Shown here: in pieces, positions 9,366 to 18,412 of the stretch
How the letters are laid out: every line of letters begins with the position of its first letter
Position numbering within the stretch: position 1 is the stretch's first letter
Assembly (NCBI GenBank): GCA_963705155.1
Contig: CAVPJC010000013.1
Span: 62,001-126,000 of the forward strand
DNA length: 64,000 bases
From: CAVPJC01 sp963705155
GTDB taxonomy: Bacteria > Chloroflexota > Anaerolineae > Anaerolineales > UBA4823
Direction: 5' to 3'
Notes under the pieces: model-generated
Told to the model about the DNA's origin: nothing
What the model saw: only the letters and a program-made list of their open reading frames with translations
The model's database searches: none
Program-made: the position numbers and the translations under genes

Positions 9366-9596
9366 TTAAACTTCCACCGCCAGGCAGGTGATTGTTTCTG
9401 TGACGCCCGGGATAGGCTGGATGCCAGATGCAATAATTTGTCCCAGGTGGTTTACGCTGTCGGCTGTAATGATAGCGACGGCATCAAAGGGGCCGAATGT
9501 CATATTGGCTTCCTTTACACCCTGCAAGCGGCGAAGCTGGCGTACCACGTCGCGGATTTCTCCCGTACGGATTTTGATTAACACATAGGCTTCCAT
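9366..9596 (-). CDS. Stand-alone Lrp/AsnC ligand-binding (RAM) domain protein
   Basis: A 76-residue protein beginning MEAYVLIKIRTG and matching the beta-alpha-beta-beta-alpha-beta RAM domain of Lrp/AsnC regulators, with no DNA-binding helix-turn-helix. Such single-domain proteins bind small ligands such as amino acids and form ring oligomers; the ligand here is unknown. GGAGGA lies nine bases before the ATG. It is directly downstream of the FocA-like channel gene on the same strand, so the two may share a transcript. Confidence 0.85.
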   Translation of the reverse strand: MEAYVLIKIRTGEIRDVVRQLRRLQGVKEANMTFGPFDAVAIITADSVNHLGQIIASGIQPIPGVTETITCLAVEV

Positions 9597-9646
9597 TGGT
9601 ATAGTTCCTCCATAAATTGGTTAATTGAAGTATTGCAGCGCAATGA

Positions 9647-10489
9647 TCATTCGGTGTTGCGCAGGAAAATTGCCCAGTAAACGCCAGCCACGAGCAGCGC
9701 TCCACCAATGATATTGCCAATGGTGACCGGCAGGAGATTGTTGAGCAGGAAAGTACCCCAGGTTAAACCACTGACATCGATTTTGGTTGCGGCTGTGAAG
9801 GCTGGATCAAAGTCTTTGATGAACAGGGCGACGGGGATGAAATACATGTTGGCAATACTGTGCTCGAACCCCGCGGCTACGAAGGCGCTGATGGGAAAAA
9901 TGATAGCGGCAATCTTATCGACAGTGCTGCGGGCGCTGTAGGTGAGCCAGACCGCCATGCACACCAGGGCGTTGCACAGGACGCCCAGGGCAATGGCCTG
10001 CAGGAAGTCCAGATGCACCTTGCCATTGGCAATGCCCAAAACAGATTGCCCCACGGCGCCACTGGAGAAGGTGTATTGCCTGGACCAGAAGACCATCAAT
10101 GCGGTGCCAACTGAACCGACAAAATTGCCCAGGTAGACGATGATCCAGTTGCGTAACAACGCCCTGGTGGTAACTTTGCCGCTCGCCCAGGCCATCACAA
10201 TCAGATTATTGCCGGTGAACAGCTCGGCGCCGCCGACGATCACCAGAATAAGGCCCAGACAGAAAACCAATCCTACCAGCAGGCGGGTGAGACCGTAGGG
10301 TAGTATTCCGCTGGCGCCCGCCGCGGCTGTGGTTGCAAACACCGCGCCCAGGGCGATAAAGGCGCCTGCCAGAATGGATAAGGCAAACATTGGCAGCAGC
10401 TTGGCTTCGGCCTTGCGCACACCCAGATATTCCGCCCGGCGGGCCATCTCGGCTGGCAGCAGGGCATCGATGCGGATTTCGGTGGTCAT
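9647..10489 (-). CDS. Formate/nitrite transporter family channel
   Basis: A 280-residue integral membrane protein of the FNT family (FocA/NirC). It shows six hydrophobic segments, the family signature GGAELFTGNN in the region of the second or third helix, and the central histidine in GFEHSIANMYF that lines the FNT pore. Family members carry formate, nitrite, hydrosulfide or lactate; the substrate cannot be told from the sequence, and no formate-lyase or nitrite-reductase genes are near. The start is set at 10489 (MTTEIRIDA), with GAGGAG about 15 bases upstream; a longer reading would add an atypical N-terminus. Confidence 0.88.
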   Translation of the reverse strand: MTTEIRIDALLPAEMARRAEYLGVRKAEAKLLPMFALSILAGAFIALGAVFATTAAAGASGILPYGLTRLLVGLVFCLGLILVIVGGAELFTGNNLIVMAWASGKVTTRALLRNWIIVYLGNFVGSVGTALMVFWSRQYTFSSGAVGQSVLGIANGKVHLDFLQAIALGVLCNALVCMAVWLTYSARSTVDKIAAIIFPISAFVAAGFEHSIANMYFIPVALFIKDFDPAFTAATKIDVSGLTWGTFLLNNLLPVTIGNIIGGALLVAGVYWAIFLRNTE

Positions 10490-10604
10490 ATGCTTTTTTG
10501 ATATCTCCTCTTGGTCTGATAATTGTCCTAACATTAATCGTTTCTGAGAAAATCCGCAAGGGAGGAATATCACCTTCTTCCCGGGAAATATCACATGATT
10601 AAAT

Positions 10605-10643
10605 ATAAAGTGCTGCCTGCGCAATACACATGCAGCACTTTAT
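10605..10643 (-). terminator. Hairpin downstream of pnp
   Basis: A perfect 12-bp stem (ATAAAGTGCTGC with its complement) around a 15-base loop, located just after the pnp stop in the direction of minus-strand transcription. The following sequence is only moderately T-rich, so termination is likely but not certain. Confidence 0.55.
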
Positions 10644-10713
10644 GATATTTTTGGATGAATTCCGAAACGAGTCGGGTTTCAGATCTTGATGATCTACACT
10701 TGGGAGACCTTGC

Positions 10714-12945
10714 TTATCTGCGGCGTGGCCCACCCCGGTCGCCGCCAGATCGCCCTCGATCACCGCCGGGGCGCCGGTCTCCTCCTGGACGGCCGCCGCT
10801 GCCGCCGCCACCGCCGCGCCCGCCGCGGTCTCGCTGCTGGGCTTCCTCGGCTGTCCAACCTTCCAGCACGGCCTGGCGTGAGAGCCGGATTTTGCCGTTG
10901 CTGTCGATATCGGTGACCATCACGGTAATTTCGTCGCCCACACGCACCACATCTTCAACACGTTCCACCCGTTCGCTGTCGAGCTGCGAAATATGTACCA
11001 TGCCGTCTGTGCCGGGCAGGATTTCCACAAAGGCGCCAAAATCGGTGGTGCGCACCACACGTCCGGTGTAGATGCGACCGATGATCGGTGTCTCGGTGAT
11101 GGCCTCGATGCGCTCGACAGCCCGGCGTGAGCTTTCGCTGTCAGCGCTGGCAATGAACACGGAACCGTCTTCGCCAATATCGATCTTGGCGCCAGTCTCT
11201 TCCTGGATGCTGCGGATATTCTTGCCTCCAGGGCCGATCACTGCGCCGATCTTATCCACCGGAATACGCACCACGGTGATGCGCGGTGTGTGGGGTTTCA
11301 ACTCGGGTCGGGGAGCGGGGATGACTGCCAGCATTTGATCCAGGATGTGCTTGCGGGCAACCTTCGCCTGCGCCAGCGCCTGGGTTATCAGGGCCGATGT
11401 GATGCCTTTGATCTTAATATCCATCTGCAGGGCGGTAATTCCCTTATCGGTGCCGGCCACTTTGAAATCCATGTCACCCAGGTGGTCTTCGGCGCCCAGG
11501 ATGTCGGTCAGAATGGCAGCCTGGTCGTTCTCTTTGATCAGGCCCATCGCCACACCTGCTACCGGCGCTTTGATTGGCACACCCGTGTCCATCAAGGCCA
11601 GGGTGGATCCGCACACGGAAGCCATCGAGGAGGATCCATTGGATGACAAAACTTCGGAGACGAGGCGCAGCGTGTAGGGGAACTCGCTTTCAGGCGGGAT
11701 TACCGGCACCAGGGCACGTTCTGCGAGGGCGCCGTGGCCGATTTCTCGCCGCGAAGCGCCGCGCAGGGGCTTGACTTCACCGGTGGAAAATGGTGGGAAG
11801 TTGTAGTGGTGCATGTAGCGTTTAGAGTCCGAGGGCGACAGGCTGTCGAGTTCCTGAGCTTCCCTGGGAGTACCCAGGGTTGCCAGGGTGAGAACCTGCG
11901 TCTCGCCGCGGGTGAACAGGCCGGAGCCATGGGCGCGTGGGGCCACGTCCACCTCACACCAGATGTTGCGCACCTCGGTCAGGCCGCGGCCATCCGGACG
12001 GATGCCGCGCTCCAGAATTCGCTGGCGCACAATGCTGCGCATGGCTTCTTCATATCCCTGTTTGACTGCCGGGATGAGAGTCTCATCTTCGCCAGCCAGG
12101 GCGGCAATGGCGGATTCTTCCAGCTCTTTCATGGCGGCGTTGCGCTCGGCCTTGAGGTAGGGTTGATCCAGGATCTTGTTCATCGGGCCGCTGACGTGCT
12201 TGACGACCCGCTCCTGGATGCTTTCATCCAGTTTGGCAGGGGTATAGGCGCGTTTGGGTTGGCCCACCTCGGCAGCCATGCGATTCTGCAGATCGATCAG
12301 CGGCTGGATGGCGCGGTGTCCGTACTCCAGCGCTTGCAGCATGACTTCCTCGGAAATTTCCCGGGCTCCGCATTCCACCATCAAGATCGCATCCTGAGTA
12401 CCTGCCAGGCGCAGGTCAAGGTCGGAGTATTCCATATCGGCGAAGGTGGGATTGGTGACGAACTCGCCTTCAATCCGGCCGACGCGCACCGCTCCAACCG
12501 GGCCTCCCCAGGGGATGTCAGAGATCATAATGGCAGCCGAGGCGGCATTTACCGCCAGGATATCCAACGGGTTTTCCCCATCTGCCGAGAAAGTAGTAAC
12601 GATGACCTGCACGTCGTTGCGCATGTCTTTGGGGAAGAGCGGGCGCAGTGGCCGGTCGGTGAGGCGGGATGTCAGGATCGCCTCTTCGGTGGGACGGCCT
12701 TCGCGGCGGAAGAAAGAGCCCGGAATACGCCCGCTGGCGTACATGCGCTCTTCGTAATCCACGGTGAGTGGAAAGAAATCGATGCCGGGACGGGTGTCGG
12801 GGCTCATGCTGGCAGCAGCCAGAACCATGCTGTCGGCCAGGCGCAGCGTGACGGAACCGCCAGCTTGCCCGGCGAGTTTGCCGGTTTCAAAAATTAATGT
12901 CTTGGTTCCAAGCGTGGCCTGGAACGTTTTTCCTTCAGGTTTCAT
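10714..12945 (-). CDS. pnp: Polyribonucleotide nucleotidyltransferase (PNPase)
   Basis: Phosphorolytic 3'-5' exoribonuclease of 743 residues and an RNA-degradosome-type enzyme. It contains two RNase PH-like domains (about 10-145 and 310-545, the second with the catalytic region GAEDHLGDMDFKVAGT), a KH domain (IGPGGKNIRSIQ, about 560-615) and an S1 domain (TDFGAFVEILPGTDGMVH, about 625-695). The last 35-40 residues form an Arg/Gly-rich disordered tail. AGGAGG precedes the ATG. It follows rpsO on the same strand, the classic rpsO-pnp arrangement, with a GC-rich hairpin between. The sequence is intact through 2.2 kb. Confidence 0.98.
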   Translation of the reverse strand: MKPEGKTFQATLGTKTLIFETGKLAGQAGGSVTLRLADSMVLAAASMSPDTRPGIDFFPLTVDYEERMYASGRIPGSFFRREGRPTEEAILTSRLTDRPLRPLFPKDMRNDVQVIVTTFSADGENPLDILAVNAASAAIMISDIPWGGPVGAVRVGRIEGEFVTNPTFADMEYSDLDLRLAGTQDAILMVECGAREISEEVMLQALEYGHRAIQPLIDLQNRMAAEVGQPKRAYTPAKLDESIQERVVKHVSGPMNKILDQPYLKAERNAAMKELEESAIAALAGEDETLIPAVKQGYEEAMRSIVRQRILERGIRPDGRGLTEVRNIWCEVDVAPRAHGSGLFTRGETQVLTLATLGTPREAQELDSLSPSDSKRYMHHYNFPPFSTGEVKPLRGASRREIGHGALAERALVPVIPPESEFPYTLRLVSEVLSSNGSSSMASVCGSTLALMDTGVPIKAPVAGVAMGLIKENDQAAILTDILGAEDHLGDMDFKVAGTDKGITALQMDIKIKGITSALITQALAQAKVARKHILDQMLAVIPAPRPELKPHTPRITVVRIPVDKIGAVIGPGGKNIRSIQEETGAKIDIGEDGSVFIASADSESSRRAVERIEAITETPIIGRIYTGRVVRTTDFGAFVEILPGTDGMVHISQLDSERVERVEDVVRVGDEITVMVTDIDSNGKIRLSRQAVLEGWTAEEAQQRDRGGRGGGGGSGGRPGGDRRPGGDRGRSGGDRGGPRRR

Positions 12946-13125
12946 TTGTCCTCCTGGTAAGTGCCCACCAGGTCAGGAACTGAAAGGTGCCGGTCACCCA
13001 GATAGAGGGGGTCATCGCCACGTTTCAATACCCAACCGGTGGGAGGTCGAATAGGGTATGAATCAATGAGGAAGAGCAACAGATTGCTCACCCCCAGAGT
13101 TAATAAAGATCGTCCAGCAAATAGC

Positions 13126-13147
13126 GGGGCGACGATGCCGTCGCCCC
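13126..13147 (-). promoter_or_regulatory. GC hairpin between rpsO and pnp
   Basis: Stem GGGGCGAC / GTCGCCCC (8 bp, six-base loop) directly after the rpsO stop and about 180 bases before pnp. In other bacteria the rpsO-pnp gap holds a terminator or RNase III site that sets pnp expression; this hairpin is in the corresponding place but lacks a T-run. Confidence 0.5.
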
Positions 13148-13159
13148 ATTGATTCTGCA

Positions 13160-13432
13160 TTATTTCCGGCGGATGCTCAGCTTTTCTGTAAGAGCCATGT
13201 AACGCTGGAAATCATTGCGCCTCACATAGGCCAACAGGCGGCGGCGCTGCCCGACCAGCTTGAGCAATCCACGGCGGGACGACTCATCGTGGCTGTGGCT
13301 GCGCAGGTGCTCGGTGAGCTGGGTGATACGGCTGCTGAGCACGGCAATCTGAACCTCGGGTGAGCCGGTGTCGGTCTGGTGACGGGCATAATTCTGAATT
13401 ACCTGGGTTTTTGTTTCCTTATCGAACGGCAT
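13160..13432 (-). CDS. rpsO: 30S ribosomal protein S15
   Basis: A 90-residue primary-binding small-subunit protein that contacts 16S rRNA. The family pattern is complete: TGSPEVQIAVLSSRI, LTEHLRSHSHDESSRRGL and LVGQRRRLLAYVRR. The chosen start is the ATG at 13432 (MPFDKETK), preceded by AAAGGAG; upstream codons are not S15-like. pnp follows on the same strand. Confidence 0.98.
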   Translation of the reverse strand: MPFDKETKTQVIQNYARHQTDTGSPEVQIAVLSSRITQLTEHLRSHSHDESSRRGLLKLVGQRRRLLAYVRRNDFQRYMALTEKLSIRRK

Positions 13433-13531
13433 GACGTCTGCTGTCTCCTTTCTGTAGAATATTTTGAGCAGGTCTCCATACCGGCAGGTGGTTTGCAAAA
13501 TGCCGCCGGCAGGGCAAGTCAAAGCGGGCGA

Positions 13532-13540
13532 ATTATACCA
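13532..13540 (-). promoter_or_regulatory. Extended -10 promoter of rpsO
   Basis: On the minus strand TATAAT (13537-13532) is preceded by TGG, giving an extended -10 (TGnTATAAT), about 100 bases before the rpsO start. No convincing -35 is visible, as is usual for extended -10 promoters. Confidence 0.55.
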
Positions 13541-13576
13541 CAGCTACACGTACCGCACGAAAAAACTGCAGTTTCC

Positions 13577-14101
13577 TCAAGATTTTTCACTACCGACACG
13601 GGAATCTGCTGGCTCGAGCAGCATGACCGGTATGTGGCGGTTGCCTGAACGCTCGATATAGCGTGCAAAACCCGGATAGATACGCACACCCATTTGCCAG
13701 TAGCGCTGGCGCTCTTCGCCGAGCGTCTCACGCGCCACATAGGTACGGGTTTGACCGTTTACACTGGCGGTCACCTGCGGGTGAGCTCTCAGGTTGTGAT
13801 ACCAGGCCGGATGGTGCTTTTGACCCCAGTTGGTGGCAATCAATACGATGCTGCCGTTCACCGGAATGCCGACCAACGGCAAGGTGCGCGGCAGACCGCT
13901 GCGCGCCCCGGTGGTCGTCAGCAGTACGACCGGCACACCCGCCAGCAAGCTGGTGAGCGAATGGCGTCCCTGGCTCAATTTCAATACAGGGCGATCCAGA
14001 GTATGCAAAAATTTAGAGAAGAGCCACGCCAGCGGCGCCGAGGAGACCAGGCTTTGTACGCACATTTGTAGAAAATTCGGATGGTAATCGAATGGAAGCA
14101 A
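13577..14101 (-). CDS. Deazaflavin (F420)-dependent nitroreductase-family protein
   Basis: A 174-residue protein of the split beta-barrel DDN/F420H2-dependent quinone reductase group: VVLLTTTGARSGLPRTLPL, IATNWGQKHHPAWYHNLRAHP and the late Tyr/Arg-rich helix are family hallmarks. Members use F420H2 to reduce quinones or nitro compounds. I place the start at the TTG at 14101 because AAAGGAGG lies five bases upstream; the same ribosome site overlaps the stop region of the preceding gene, so the two are translationally coupled. Whether the host makes F420 cannot be seen here. Confidence 0.85.
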   Translation of the reverse strand: MLPFDYHPNFLQMCVQSLVSSAPLAWLFSKFLHTLDRPVLKLSQGRHSLTSLLAGVPVVLLTTTGARSGLPRTLPLVGIPVNGSIVLIATNWGQKHHPAWYHNLRAHPQVTASVNGQTRTYVARETLGEERQRYWQMGVRIYPGFARYIERSGNRHIPVMLLEPADSRVGSEKS

Positions 14102-14102
14102 G

Positions 14103-14927
14103 TCATCCTCCTTTGGTTTTTTGTGCAGACGTACCGCGAACCGCTGCGCGCAGGCTTTCCTGGATATCGGGCGGAAAATGTACCAACAACTGCCTGATCA
14201 GCCAGGCAGCGCCAGGTTTTCCGGGCAGTCCCAGATTTTTTCGCAGGTAATGGGCCGTTTCCTGCGGTGAACGCAATATCAAAGCCTGCAAAACATCCAT
14301 TAGAAATGGCTGCAGCCGAAGCGGTGTGGCGCGGATAAAGGGTGTGATAGCGTGGAAGACTGCCGGCATATTATCAAATGTGGGGCTTCCGGCCAGAGCT
14401 TGCAGCGCCATCAATCCCAACTGTTGCAGGGCCGGGCTATCTGCGCTCAGCCAGTCCAGGACAAATTCAAGGTAACGGACGGGCTGCATGGTGCGCACTC
14501 GAGACAGACCTCGCTGCACAATCGCCTCCAGCAGGCGGTCTTCGCTGCCTGAACTGGCCCAGGCCTGCCCGCGTGCCATCACCGGCTCCGGTGGGTCGGT
14601 GGGTAGTAGCCCCAAAAGATAGCAGGCCAGAAGGCGGCATTCCAGGTAGGGCTCAGCCCACAGGGCATCGACCAGTTCGGCGGCAGCCTGAGGAGCGGCC
14701 GCAGCCGGTAGGATCAGCTCATGCTCAACCTGTCGCAAGACAGGTTTGGGGACGTTGTAGGGCGTGATCAACGGGCGCGGCGCGCCAGCCTGGCCCGGGC
14801 GATGTGCGCGATCAGCGTAGAACTTCAACAGCTCGTGCAAGGCGCGCACAAACACAGCAGGCTGGTCAAAATTCTCTGCCAGTTGTGCGGCTTGCAGGCG
14901 CAGGCGGGCGAGCTGGATGGCGGGCAT
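14103..14927 (-). CDS. HEAT-like helical repeat protein, function unknown
   Basis: A 274-residue protein built almost wholly of amphipathic helices. The central part (EPYLECRLLACYLLGLLP; DRLLEAIVQRGLSRV; YLEFVLDWLSADSPALQQLGLMALQAL) has the ARM/HEAT-like rhythm seen in AlkD-type DNA alkylation repair proteins. The AlkD catalytic residues cannot be confirmed by eye, so this is a fold-level suggestion. It has no signal peptide or membrane segment. It is coupled to the downstream F420-type reductase and lies behind LOG and MazG genes on the same strand. Confidence 0.6.
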   Translation of the reverse strand: MPAIQLARLRLQAAQLAENFDQPAVFVRALHELLKFYADRAHRPGQAGAPRPLITPYNVPKPVLRQVEHELILPAAAAPQAAAELVDALWAEPYLECRLLACYLLGLLPTDPPEPVMARGQAWASSGSEDRLLEAIVQRGLSRVRTMQPVRYLEFVLDWLSADSPALQQLGLMALQALAGSPTFDNMPAVFHAITPFIRATPLRLQPFLMDVLQALILRSPQETAHYLRKNLGLPGKPGAAWLIRQLLVHFPPDIQESLRAAVRGTSAQKTKGG

Positions 14928-14962
14928 GGGTTGGTGTATGGATGAAGAGGGATTTGTGGCGC

Positions 14963-15493
14963 TTACTGCGATAAAAGTGGTAAGACCGAGTCAATATCCG
15001 GGGCAAAGGCGACTAACCGGCGGTAATTTACTTTGACGTACCCATCGAAAGCGTTGAAAAAAGTTTGCAGGGTAGCTTGCCACCCTGTGCCTACCAGCAC
15101 CAACGGGCGTGGGGTAATCGCCCCGGTCTGAAGGTGCGCCCACATCTCCGCCACCTCTGCAAGCGTACCGATTCCGCCTGGCAGTGCGACTGCTGCGTCA
15201 CAATCTTCGATCAAGGCGAACAGCCGCTGCCGCAAGGTGGGGTAGCGGCGCTCTTCCTTGATCCAGATGTTGGGACGCACCGGACGCCATGCCTCTATTT
15301 CGTCGCAGGTCACGCCAATAACATGCCCGCCTGCCTCGGCTGCCCCGCGCGAAACCGCTTCCATGGTTCCAATGTAGCCGCCGGTGAGCACGGTATGTCC
15401 TGCCTGAGCCAGCAGCCGGCCCAGGCGCAGCGCGTCGGAATAAGCTGATTCGCCCGATTTTGGTTCGGAGCCGCCAAAAACAGTGATGTTCAT
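14963..15493 (-). CDS. LOG-family Rossmann protein
   Basis: A 176-residue Rossmann-fold protein with FGGSEPKSGE at the N-terminus, LTGGYIGTMEAVSRGA, and the family signature PGGIGTLAEVAEMW. LOG proteins include cytokinin-activating phosphoribohydrolases, which release bases from nucleoside monophosphates; others are only predicted nucleotide-binding proteins. The start at 15493 (MNITVFGG) overlaps the MazG stop as ATGA. Pairing with a nucleotide pyrophosphohydrolase suggests a shared role in nucleotide clean-up, which is an inference. Confidence 0.85.
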   Translation of the reverse strand: MNITVFGGSEPKSGESAYSDALRLGRLLAQAGHTVLTGGYIGTMEAVSRGAAEAGGHVIGVTCDEIEAWRPVRPNIWIKEERRYPTLRQRLFALIEDCDAAVALPGGIGTLAEVAEMWAHLQTGAITPRPLVLVGTGWQATLQTFFNAFDGYVKVNYRRLVAFAPDIDSVLPLLSQ

Positions 15494-15798
15494 AGAGAAT
15501 CTGGCCACGAACGCTGGTAGTTCTGGGCCAGCTTATCCAAAACGGCCTGCTCCAAATCGATACCCGTAATGCTGGCAATTTGCATCAAATACAGGGCTAC
15601 ATCGGCCAGCTCGCCAGCCAGTTCATCATATCGCTGCGGGTCATCACCCCATTGGAAGTGTTCCAACACCTCGCCTGCCTCCAATACCAGCGAGATAGCC
15701 AGGTTGCGCGGGGTTTGTTGTTTTGGGCTGTCTGCTTCATACCAGCCTTTGGAACGCACGAAATCGTGCATTGCGCGAGTCAGTTCCTTCAGATCCAT
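15490..15798 (-). CDS. MazG-like nucleotide pyrophosphohydrolase
   Basis: A 102-residue all-alpha NTP pyrophosphohydrolase. The metal-binding pattern is present as EAGEVLEHFQW and, further on, ELADVALYL. Enzymes of this size hydrolyse non-canonical or excess dNTPs. I choose the ATG at 15798 (MDLKELTRAMHDF) because it starts at the conserved N-terminus. It is transcribed away from the DHH-CBS gene, and only 21 bases separate the two start codons. LOG follows with a four-base overlap. Confidence 0.88.
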   Translation of the reverse strand: MDLKELTRAMHDFVRSKGWYEADSPKQQTPRNLAISLVLEAGEVLEHFQWGDDPQRYDELAGELADVALYLMQIASITGIDLEQAVLDKLAQNYQRSWPDSL

Positions 15799-15819
15799 GC
15801 GCCCGATTATAATACACAC
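15799..15819. promoter_or_regulatory. Divergent, nearly symmetric promoter between mazG-like and DHH genes
   Basis: The 21-bp gap between two divergent start codons contains the palindrome ATTATAAT (15806-15813), which gives TATAAT on both strands. The spacing from the -10 to the ATG is six to seven bases in each direction, so transcription would begin at or beside each start codon. There is no room for a ribosome site, hence leaderless mRNAs are predicted on both sides. Confidence 0.6.
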
Positions 15820-18412
15820 ATGCGCATTATCCTCACTCATGAGCAGGCAGATTTTGACGCACTGGCTTCACTTTTGGGAGCTTATTTGCTCGATGAGCAT
15901 GCCATACCTGTGCTGCCTCGCCGCATCAATCGCAACGTGCGCGCATTTCTCACCCTGTATGGCTCCGACCTGCCCCTGGTAGAAGCGCGTGACCTGCCAA
16001 CCGGGCCGGTGGAGCATGTGACCCTGGTGGATACCCAGTCGCTGGTGAGCATTCGCGGCATGCATGAAGGCACTCAGATCCATGTGGTTGACCACCATCC
16101 ACTGCGAGAAGATATCCCTGCTAACTGGCAGTTCACCATTGCAGCCCGCGGCGCCAATACAACCATGTTTGTGGAGCCGCTCCAGCAACGTGAACATGCC
16201 CTTGGCATGCTGCATGCCACCCTGCTGCTCCTGGGTATCTATGAAGACACCGGATCGCTCACCTACGACCGTACAACCGCCCACGATTTACGCGCTGCTG
16301 GATATCTGCTGGAGCAAGGCGCCAGCCTGAAGATTGCGGGGGGCTTTTTAAACCACCCGCTCTCGCTCGTTCAGCAGTCGCTATACGACCAGCTGCGTGA
16401 AAGTATGGAAAGCTTTACTTTCCACGGGCAAAGGGTGTTGGTATTGAGCGGTGACGCCCAGGAGATGGATGAAGAGCTCTCCAGCATTGCCCACAAGCTG
16501 CGTGATCTGCTGGACCCGGATGCCCTTTGCGTGCTCGTTACCACCCGAGCCGGTGTGCAAATGATCCTGCGCTCCACCAGCGATAATATCAATGTCGCTG
16601 AAATCGCCGCACATTTTGGCGGTGGCGGCCATGAGCGCGCCGCGGCCGGTTTGGTGAAAGACAAGTCTCTGGAAGATGTGCGCGCCGAGATCGTGAGCCT
16701 GCTTCCGGACGTGGTGCGCCCATCGTTGACGGTCTCCCAGATCATGTCCACCCGGCCGCAGGTGCTCAGTCCTGACACTCGTGTAGAAGAGGCTGCCCGC
16801 CGGATGCAACGCTACGGTTATGAAGGCTTCCCGGTAGTCGACCGGGGGCGTCTGGTGGGTCTGCTCACCCGCCGCGCCGTAGACCGTGCCATGTCTCACC
16901 GTATGAACGTCAGTATTGCCAGCCTGTTCGACCCCGGCGAATACACTGTCCATCCTGGCGATTCGGTTGACCACCTGCAGCGATTGATGACCGAAAGCGG
17001 CTGGGGACAGATAGCGGTGGTAGACCCACAGGATGACCAAATCATCGGAATTGTCACCCGCACCGATCTGATCAAGACCCTTGTCTCGCAGGCACGCCTG
17101 CCAGGCGTCACCAACCTGGCGGACCGCCTGGAAAAAGTACTGCCGCCTGACCGGCTGAGTTTGCTAAAGACTGTGGCCCTTCTGGCCCACGAACAACAGA
17201 TGCCTCTGTTTATCGTGGGCGGTTTTGTGCGAGACCTGCTGATGGACCGACCCAGCCTGGATTTTGATCTGGTGGTGGAGGGAGATGCCATCGCCCTTGC
17301 CAACCAGGTCGCCAGCAAGCTGGGGGGTCGTGTGACCAGCCATACCCGTTTTGGAACAGCAAAATGGCTGCTCAAGGATTCATTGGATTTTGTCTCAGCC
17401 CGCACAGAATTTTATACCCATCCCACTGCTCTACCCACGGTGGAGCGCGGCAGCATCAAGCTGGATTTGCACCGCCGCGATTTCACCATCAATACCCTGG
17501 CTCTGCGCCTGGATGGACGTCATTACGGTGAATTGTACGATTACTGGGGTGGTCTTATCCGACCTTCGCCGTGGTCAGGTGCGCGTGCTGCATTCACTGT
17601 CTTTTGTAGATGATCCCACCCGTATTTTGCGTGCCGTGCGCTTTGAGCAGCGCTTTTCTTTCCAGATTGAGCTGCGCACCCTGGAGCTAATGAAAGAAGC
17701 TGTGCCTTTGCTGGAGCGCGTTTCAGGTGATCGTATGCGCCATGAGCTGGACCATATTCTTGTGGAGGAACGCGCCACGAATATGTTGGCCCGCCTGCAC
17801 GCGCTCGGTTTCCTGGCTGCTATCCACCCGGATCTGGTTTGGGATGATTGGTTTCACCAGCGGCTGGCGCAGGTGGAAACCTGCAAGCCTCCTGTCAACT
17901 GGCAAACTAACCTAGGGCAGGTGCGCCCCCATCTTCGCCGGGAGCTGATCTACACGTTGTGGCTGCTGCGCCTTTCGCCCGGGCAAGCGCGCTCGATCGC
18001 CGAGCGTTTGAAGTTTTCCGCCAGCCTGGCGAAAATGATACAGGCCGCCCTCCAGGTATGGGCTGACTGTCAGAGTTTACCAGGCCTCTCGCCCAGTGCT
18101 GTTGTATCCCATCTTGAAGATAAGCCCGACGCAGCTTTATTTGTCGTTTACTGTGCCTGTGAAGACGCCGCCGTGCGGGATGTTCTGGACGCCTACCAGC
18201 AGCGCTGGCGGTTCATCACTTCACACGTTACCGGTGATGATCTACGCCGCCGCGGCCTGGCGCCCGGTCCGTTGTATCGTGATCTCCTATCATTGCTTCG
18301 CAGCGCCTGGCTGGATGGTGAAGTAAGGACCTCGGAAGAAGAAAACGCGCTTTTGGAACGCTTGCTGGAACGTCACCGCCCTCAAATGAATAAAAAAGAC
18401 GGTGTTCCATGA
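15820..18412 (+). CDS. DHH phosphoesterase - CBS pair - tRNA nucleotidyltransferase/poly(A) polymerase fusion
   Basis: A protein of about 864 residues. Residues 1-310 form a DHH/DHHA1 phosphoesterase (DADF-like QADFDALAS, VDHHPLRED, DTGSLTYD, and GGGGHERAAAG). Two CBS domains follow (about 310-425, IMSTRPQVLSPDTRVEEA). The second half is a class II nucleotidyltransferase with FIVGGFVRDLL, DFDLVVEGDA and RRDFTINTLAL, then the helical RNA-binding region. This architecture is known in bacteria and is tied to tRNA 3'-end (CCA or A) addition; here the DHH part may act on nucleotides or short RNA. One insertion near 17554 breaks the frame. The last four bases overlap the next gene. Confidence 0.9.

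Noticed and set aside
11734..12897. Long plus-strand open frame of 387 residues opposite pnp
   Set aside because: It lies wholly antisense to an intact, strongly conserved PNPase and has no family features; GC-rich antisense shadow.
15580..15819. Upstream extension of the DHH-CBS gene by 80 codons
   Set aside because: It would overlap the mazG-like gene on the other strand, and the conserved N-terminus begins at 15820 beside a good -10.
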